Shown here: positions 57,237 to 64,000 of the stretch, piece by piece | Layout: each line of letters begins with the position of its first letter | Position numbering within the stretch: position 1 is the stretch's first letter | Assembly (NCBI RefSeq): GCF_029867415.1 | Contig: NW_026705404.1 | Span: 661,706 to 725,705, forward strand | From: Vicia villosa | Lineage: Eukaryota > Streptophyta > Magnoliopsida > Fabales > Fabaceae | Length of the DNA: 64,000 nt | Direction of reading: 5' to 3' | The notes under the pieces: generated by a model | The model's database searches: none | The model's input: the letters and a program-made list of their open reading frames with translations, nothing else | Told to the model about the DNA's origin: nothing | Translations under genes and position numbers: made by a program

Positions 57237-58639
57237 GAATTCAACATGTTATGGCAATATAGGATGTGTTTCATTCAATTTAAGTGTTGGAAATGCATAC
57301 AATTGTATTGAATTGAATTATTATATTTTTATAATTAGAAAAAAATTAGAAAATAACTATTTTTTTTTATTTTATTTACAATCTGCGAATCCAACCTAAC
57401 TCAACTTGTAGGCGATTAGATTGGTTTGGTTCGATTTTGATAGCGAAATTATCGGTTGTACGAGAAATTCAACCCATTAAAATCTTAATGGATTGGGTAA
57501 CGAGCTAAGCTAAATTCTGTCCAATCCAGCCTGGGAACACCATGATTTGATGTAATGCATGTTTATAACCGCATAAGCTTTAAGGAGCATGTATTCTTGA
57601 ATTGAGATTAATAAGCTAGACAAAATTCATCAAATCATGAACTTATCCAACCATAACTGTATAACTATTAATGTATATTATGGGTGAATATAATTCAATA
57701 CATTTCTCATCAATTTTCATATCCAAAACACAAAACACAGCAAGCAAATAATGATTAAGACAACAACTAGTAAGTTATTTTGATTCAAAGTGAAATTGAG
57801 AGCATAGATAGCAAGTTTACCTCAAACAGAGTCGAGAGAAGAGTTTGCACGAAGAAGATCGGAGTAGAGAAGGTGAAATCTAATGAAATTGTTGAAATCG
57901 AAATTGAAAGTAGAATAATCGTAGCTCTCTAGCTACTATAGCAACCGCCGCAACCTCCGTTATCAAAGTCACTCGTTTGAGTAGAAACCACCACCGAAGA
58001 ACCTCTCAGAAAAGCTTGAATTCCTTGTCGCTGCGAAATCCAAAATGCACTCAAATTAGAAAATGAATCATAAATCCTCAAACAAAGCATCTACGCAAAG
58101 ACAAAATCAAACATGAAAGTTATCGATTCGAAAATTTGAAAATCATAAACGAAAATCAAACCCGAAGGTTAAATTGAAATCTAGTGAAAATTGAAATCAA
58201 TTGAAATTAAAATCCAATGAAAATGAATAACGTAAAGCTGAAATCGAAAATTGAACCTGGAGGTGAAATTGAAATTGAAGTTTAGTGCGAGTTAGAGAGA
58301 AACTTGATTTATATTTTTTTGGGGATTTCACACTTTGTGGGAAACAACTTGTAAACAAATTGAAAAAGTTATTGTAATTAAAAAATTTATTAGATTTTTT
58401 TGTTAAATTTATTCAATTTGTTAAATAATAATAATTAGATTTGTGAAAAGAGTTTATAACAATTTAAATTGATTTTTAAATTCAATTAGATTAATTGAAT
58501 TGGTTAAAATAAACAATTCAATTCATTAACCATTTAAATGGTTTAAGTTTTTTATGGTTCAATTCAATTCAGATCAGGCATTTGGTTCAGTTAGCCAAAT
58601 TTTTTAACACCCCTACGCTATACACATGCGTTTTTTGTA
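57237..58639. other. AT-rich spacer, possible decayed elements
   Basis: No gene is supported. Between 57790 and 58300 there is GA-rich sequence with repeated GAAATTGAAATT-like words, and near 58600 TTTTTTAACACCCCTAC resembles a transposon end. Nothing can be assigned. Confidence 0.3.
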
Positions 58640-60069
58640 GTGTATGATAGATTTGAATTAAAGAATGTTTATCCAACTTCATCAACACCCTAAGTCCATT
58701 GAATTTGAAGAGGAATTAGACCTCTAAATTTTCAATTCAAAGCAAACATCAAAGAAAGAAGTAGAAGAAGAATCGCCAAAAATAAGTTAAAAAAGGCAAC
58801 AACAAAAAAACAGCATTCTGTCAGCATGAAATTGATTTACCCAGGAAACCGATATCACCTGAAGCATTTTCAAAATCTACTCAAAACAACAACAGGGAAA
58901 TTGATTTCCCCTGTGCATTTTTTAGAAAAAACAACATCTAAAGGGAGAATTCCTTGCTCAAACATATTATCAAACACCTTATGATCTTGCTTGCACTTGT
59001 GCACGAAAATATCATTAAACCATGAGCAAATACCACCATAGGAACCACACAAATGTAACAATCAAGATCCACAAAGTATCACATCTTGAAGGATGAAAGT
59101 GGATCAAGAAATTACCAATTTCAAACAACTTCTTCCAGAACAATCTCCAGCAAGCCTTGATCTACCAAGAATGGATGAAGAAAAAGTGTTTGGATGGAGG
59201 TTTAGCTCAAATATTAGTAAGATTCAATGTGAATCTCATTAACTTTATGAAAATGAGCTTTTAGTGAAATGAGTTTTGGAAAGGATTGGGAGAGTATTTT
59301 GCAAGAGTGATTTTGGCTATCAAAAGTTTGTGAAATGAACGAGAGGAGGCCTCTATTTATAGAATTGGGAGTGAGGGTAGTGGAAAATTGGTAACTGTCT
59401 TTGGGAGATTAATTTGAATTTAATTGGTAAAAATGGGATTAAAATGGGGTTTATGAAAGAAATTAATTATGGTAATGATGTGAAATATTGATGATGATAA
59501 AAAATGATCAAAGAAATGAGATTAATGTCAAAAAATGATCAAGTGGTGCACATGTCATCAAATGAGGGTGTATGATAGAATTTAATAATAATGAGGTATG
59601 GAATTATGAGATCAAGAATATTCTCTCAATAAATGAAAATAGTGCCAAATATCACTAAACTTGAGAATTGCTCTTTTTTGGCCAAATTTGCTGCATGAAA
59701 TCGATTTACCCTAGAGGAAAATCGATTTACTCCTGCTCTAAGTGAAATCCTGGCACAAAATGCAGTATGGAAGTCGATTTACTCCAGAGGGAGATCGATT
59801 TCCCCTGTGCAAAAATGTTGAAAATGCCTTGTTTAATGGATGCTTTGACTTGATACCTAAAAAACAAAAACATACAAAAGGAATAAAGCAATATTTTTGG
59901 TATTTTGGTTAGTATAATATATAGAGGATAAAGAAATAAAGGTGCTTGATGGTCCCCCTTGAAGATGAGGTGAGTACAACACCAAATACAAAGCTTCAAG
60001 ATGTAGCTCTTGATTAATGATTGAGATGCAAATGATGTATGATCTTAGGGTCAAAATTGGGGTATGACA
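58640..60069 (-). repeat. Antisense Ogre-like LTR, truncated
   Basis: The minus strand starts TGTCATACCCCAATTTTGAC at 60069 and follows the Ogre LTR through a TATA box CTATAAATAGAGG (about 59345-59357) into its transcribed part; it fades near 58640. It is strongly diverged from the Ogre LTRs above, but palindrome pairs remain at 59700/59721 and 59773/59794. The 3' LTR end is missing. Confidence 0.8.
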
Positions 60070-60810
60070 TGTTCCTAATCACCAAATTAAGCAAACGGTT
60101 CACCAAATTAAGCAAACGATTAAAGATAGCACGAATTAACGAAAAAGCTAAGGTAAACGCGATTAAAGTAAGGAACATATATCAACCGAATTAAATCCAA
60201 TCTATTCTACAAGAAACGAATTTAGCAAACGAAAATTATAGAACAAATTAGAAAGTAACTGAATTAAAGTGAAATTGATAATAACCTCAAAGTCTTGTGG
60301 AATTCGAATTCGGCAGATTGCCCCTTAGGATTATTTCTCCATCGACTGGTTCGTACAAAACAAAGTTTATCGTGAAAAGAAGGTACCCCTCATGTAGCGG
60401 CTGCCACAAGTGTTTTAACAACCTAAGGTTTCTCACAATCTGAACCGGGTCGAAAACATAACCCAGGCCCATAAAAAATCACCTAAAACAACTTAATTTC
60501 TAAAGTCAGAAACTTCAACAAACTTCTTGGAATTATGCATTCTGAATCTGCCTCTGACCCCAACATGAAAGTTGTAGCTCTTTCTCTCAGCTTTCCAGCG
60601 ATTATTAGAATGAGTCGATCCTATTTCCGTAGCTACAAATATGAATTTTTTATTGAAAGCTTCCATTGCTGAAAATAAAATAAGAAAATCAAATAAAGGC
60701 AAAAATAAACTAAATTATAAAAACATCATAAAAGGCAAAAATAAACAAAACAAACCATGGAAATTTCTAAGTACAAACATAGAAGAATATGCATTAAAAT
60801 GCACTGATCA
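60070..60810 (-). repeat. Athila-like LTR
   Basis: On the minus strand a purine tract (GTGAGGGAAT) precedes TGATCAGTGCA at 60810, and the LTR ends GGAACA at 60070, directly against the Ogre-like LTR start. 741 bp. No second copy lies in the window. Confidence 0.6.
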
Positions 60811-61846
60811 AATTCCCTCACATTTTGACTTTTGCACTCCAAGCAAAATAAAATCAAAACTCATGTAACACCACAACACTCAGATACTCATTCTAGGCTA
60901 CAAACTCTTCTTTGGTTAAGATTGCATCGATAGATACTAATCTTACACACTAAGAATATCATAAGAACACTACTCCGCAATTGTGCGGTCATAAGCCTCC
61001 TTCTTATACAAATCAATCTCAATCATGTTATTATGCTAAACCTAACTTACTCATCCTCCTTTCCGCACTCTTTCATTCTAGTGCAATCACATTAAGCCTG
61101 TTATCTCTACACATTCATAGTAAGGCGACCAGTTAGTGATTCTAATCCTTTTGCACGGGGTACTGGTAACTAAGTGGCATAATCCCTTATTTACCCAATT
61201 GTAGTTGCGGAGAATCAGACTGTAATCCGCCCTACCAAGTTCAGCACCAGAAACCTCTGAACCAACCAACAACACGTGTTATTATTATGTTTTTGTAGGT
61301 TCCACAACTATTGGGTTAAGTGATTGGGTGAGAGTCACCCAACTTAGAAGGTGCATTCCCTAATTTTTTTTAATTAAAACTTTAGATCACTCACTTATTT
61401 TCATCGGCTTCCTTACGTAGAGCGTGAGTGAGATGGTGCCGACTTCAAAGATAAACTACTCAAGAGCTATTAGAGAATGAGAATTCAAGGTTATGTCATA
61501 ACAAGTATTCAATTTGATTTCCATATTCAATAGACTTAAGGTGTTAAAATGATATCGATCTTGTAAATTTTTCCCAAATCTCCACAAACTAACCATCTTA
61601 AATGAATCCATAGCCTAAAACTTTTTTAAAAAATGCATAGCGTTTCTAAAACAAAACAAAACAAAACAAAAACATTTTTTTAATAATTTTGATAGGGAAA
61701 CAAACAAAAAGAAAAAGAAAGAAAACACAAAGAAAATTTTAAAAAAAATGATTCTCTCCCCACACACTTAAAATAAGCATTGTCCTCATTGAAATGACAT
61801 AAATATAAAATAAGGATGAGAGAAAGGAAAGAACAAAGCCGAGCAG
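60811..61846 (-). other. Athila-like 3' untranslated region
   Basis: No coding region. It lies between the chimeric ORF stop and the LTR of the same orientation, the usual place of the long Athila 3' region. A GTGTGGGGAGAG tract lies near 61755-61770. Confidence 0.45.
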
Positions 61847-62740
61847 TTAAGGAGGATAGGTGATCGCATAAGCAACATTTTCCAAAGAGAGATTTTCTAT
61901 ACTTTCATCTTCCAATGTGGGGATCTCATGGAATAGCTTGAGGAGGTGACTGTTGTGTTTGAAAATTTTATCAGTGCCTTCGCATTTTATTCCAGGATCA
62001 AAGAATTTTCTTCTAAAAATAAAAGTGTCGAATAAGCACGTGAAGGTGATCTCATATTTCACAACATCAAGGATCAAAAGGTTATGGGGATGCCTCACTA
62101 CTTTTTCCACATCTTCGAGTGAGATCCTATGCATACACATGGACGGACTAATATCATAAATGTCATCCAAGGTCCATCCAATTCCTTTCTTATGCTTCTT
62201 CAAAACCTGCATAAACTTACTTTCTTGATCAAAATAAAGTTTAGAAGAAATTATAACCGGAACTTTTTCATTCATCTCTAAATAAGCATATTTAAGATTT
62301 TCAAGAATTGGTTTCAACTCTCGGGAAGGTGGTTGTTCGATGGATGGTTTGTTTCGGAGAGCCGGGGTATTGAGAGCTTCATCTACATGCACAATTTCAT
62401 TTGCAACCACATCTGCAGTAAGAATATCAACTTGCAAGGCAACCTCAATTTCGGCACAGATAGAGCAAATTTTAGTGTCAGTACAAACATCACAAGAGTA
62501 AACATCATCAAAACCAGACAATGATGGAAAATCAACTGCAAACAAATCAGTACAGGTATCATCAGAAGTTTCAGAAAGCAACTCTATTTGAAAAATAGAA
62601 TGCTCTTCCAAGGATTGTTGGTTTGATCCTTGAGCTTGTTGCATGACATTTATCGAAGTGACAAGTTATCCGATCTGTGTTTGCAAAGTTTGAAAATTAT
62701 AATCTATTTGTTGTTGAAACTGGAGATTATTTGCATCCAT
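61847..62740 (-). pseudogene. Chimeric, internally deleted Athila-like gag-pol ORF
   Basis: From ATG at 62740 the frame has one stop (TAA, 62666-62668) and then 265 residues to 61847. Three parts are joined: a gag-like MDANNLQFQQQIDYNF and QTLQTQIG start; an RT-entry part with PSRELKPILENLKYAYL, KKHKKGIGWTLDDI and SPSMCMHRISLED; and a tail (FKHNSHLLKLFHE) like the sequence after the integrase. RT, RNase H and integrase cores are absent, so it is non-autonomous. A CDVCTDTKICSICAE Cys block lies near residues 50-65. The family call rests on these blocks from memory. Confidence 0.65.
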
Positions 62741-62788
62741 TTATTTGACAATGTCCTTTAGTGAAGGTCCAGAAGGTGTAGAGCACAC

Positions 62789-62940
62789 TGTAATACGTTG
62801 AACTGACTTTAAAGAAAATGTCGCGGTAAGCAAGAGTCGCCACCGACTTTTATTTTATCCAATTAGGAAAGGCAAAAAGAACAGGAAAGACCTTTGAAAA
62901 GACTTTGAGTTCGGGGGGTAGGTTATACAAAGGGAAGGTT
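62789..62940 (-). repeat. 3' end fragment of the solo-LTR family, antisense
   Basis: It starts TGTAATACG and is the reverse complement of the solo LTR end at 31790-31936 (AAGTCGGTGGCGACTCTTGC and CCTTCCCTTTG blocks shared). It is cut at 62940 by the LTR that follows. Confidence 0.8.
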
Positions 62941-64000
62941 TGATAACACGATTTTATATCGTATATTTAGCTTAAAATCCATAGATATTTATAGCATTTT
63001 TCCGTTTATTATATTGATTTATTATGATATTACGCGAGTTTTTGCTTTGTTTCAGGTTTTACACTCTTATTACGACTAATTGCGAAAAAGAGAAGAAATG
63101 GAGCTAAAACGACCACTATTCATGCCTAAAAGATGAAAAATGGGTGCTAAAGTAAAAAGGGAGTGCAAATAAGGTCCAAATATGCTAAAGAAGACCCAAA
63201 GGCCCAAAGGAGACGAACCAGCCCACAAAGGAACAAAGATGCGTAGCCCAAACTATACAAGCAAGTGGAGACGCACGTCTCCACGTTCTCTATGCCACGC
63301 AAGCAAAAGGGAGACGCACGTCTCCATGCCCCTATTTTTCCTCCACTTGAGACGCACGTCTCAGGTCGTTCAAAGCACTTCCTAAAGAAGCGGAGACGCA
63401 CGTCTCCAAGTCCCAGTCAGAAAAGCTCCCTCAATTCACGGATTCCAACTGCAAAGCCTCGCCTATAAATAGAGGCAGATACTTCACTTCAGTCGGTCCG
63501 ATTTCCTGCCAACGAAGTGCTGCCGAAATTGTACCGCGAACCGCTTTTCTTTATTCTGCTTTCATTCAACCGTTTATTTTCTCACAACGATTTCTACACT
63601 GGAAATTGTTGTGAACTTTTCGTAGATCTAGCCTTATGTTAGATTTATTGTTTTATTTCCTTGTTTTTATTTTCTGCCATTTAAATTCCGAAGAACGATC
63701 CAGCCAACCTGTGGTGGAAGTTCAGTACTTGAAGATCCAGTTACCATTTATTTAATTCAGGTTTTTATTTACCGCCTTATTTATATTTGTTTGCATGATA
63801 TATTATATGCCATTTAATATGCTTATTATTATGAACCGAACCGATTTATGCATGTTTAATCGTATTAATATGTCTGGCTAAATTACTAAAGGTGTCGGTA
63901 TGTAAAGTAAGTTAACCGCAGGGATCCGAAATAAATTGGCTTAATTATGTTCTATTAATTATCACTTATTTTTGGTTTATATGTCTAATTTAATTAGTAA
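62941..64000 (+). repeat. LTR starting TGATAACACG, runs off the window
   Basis: It begins with the same ten bases as the LTR at 11769. A TATA box CTATAAATAG lies at 63463-63472. Four inverted repeats precede it. No internal region is reached. Open frames here are incidental to the repeats. Confidence 0.6.
63267..63407. repeat. Four GAGACG-CA-CGTCTC inverted repeats upstream of LTR TATA
   Basis: GGAGACGCACGTCTCC lies at 63267-63282, 63310-63325 and 63392-63407, and TGAGACGCACGTCTCA at 63348-63363. In the third copy both outer bases changed and still pair. Spacing is 43, 38 and 44 bp. The TATA box is 56 bp after the last. Confidence 0.9.

Noticed and set aside
63147..63468. Short frames on both strands near 63.2-63.4 kb
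   Set aside because: They follow the GAGACG palindromes of an LTR.

Overview
This window is plant nuclear DNA. It has GT-AG introns, a chloroplast-lumen precursor gene, long AT-rich intergenic DNA and dense nested LTR retrotransposons. A 19-kb Ogre-type Ty3/gypsy element, with an extra ORF upstream of gag and an intron between protease and RT, plus other LTRs starting TGTCATACCCC, point to a legume, most likely tribe Fabeae (pea, vetch, lentil, grass-pea group). That placement is inference; no marker gene fixes the species.

Layout. 1-5.9 kb is transposon debris: a Ty1-copia gag remnant, a broken plant-mobile-domain gene, a broken MULE transposase and a small minus-strand MULE-associated gene. 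6.66-9.98 kb (minus) is an apparently intact five-exon makorin-type E3 ubiquitin ligase gene whose first intron holds a 34/40-bp minisatellite and a MITE. 10-17.2 kb holds a Mutator-type MITE, an LTR with palindromic repeats, a broken duplicate of the makorin exon 2/intron 1 segment, an unprocessed HIT4-like pseudogene and a LINE 3' end. 17.4-18.2 kb (plus) is an intact single-exon gene for a PsbP-fold thylakoid lumenal protein (TL19-like). 19.87-27.18 kb (minus) is an intact nine-exon gene for a 694-residue RNA-binding protein (Nab2/PWI-like N-terminus plus RRM), with an RTE LINE piece, a Stowaway MITE and a (TA)n tract in its introns. These three are the only convincing intact host genes.

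27.78-56.73 kb is one nested block. A Ty1-copia element of about 6.4 kb has taken two later insertions, both with perfect 5-bp target duplications: a 3.47-kb solo LTR in its leader (ATCAC) and a 19.09-kb Ogre-type element in gag (GTCCC). 56.7-64 kb holds a TRIM element, an antisense Ogre-like LTR, an internally deleted Athila-like element with a chimeric ORF, another LTR fragment, and the start of a further LTR that runs off the window.

The signals most worth a second look are not standard gene features. (1) A 12-bp palindrome in the Ogre LTR occurs in pairs exactly 21 bp apart, the pairs recurring every 72-73 bp; the same spacing persists in a diverged antisense LTR. (2) Three GAAA-loop hairpins directly follow the Ogre pol stop codon, and the stem of one is changed on both sides while staying paired. 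(3) A 54-residue two-helix membrane micro-ORF with its own TATA box lies in the copia leader. (4) The solo LTR contains a tRNA-like block with a perfect B box and a three-level nested inverted repeat. (5) Four LTR families each carry inverted repeats at or near their TATA box. All calls are by eye; no database search or folding program was run.
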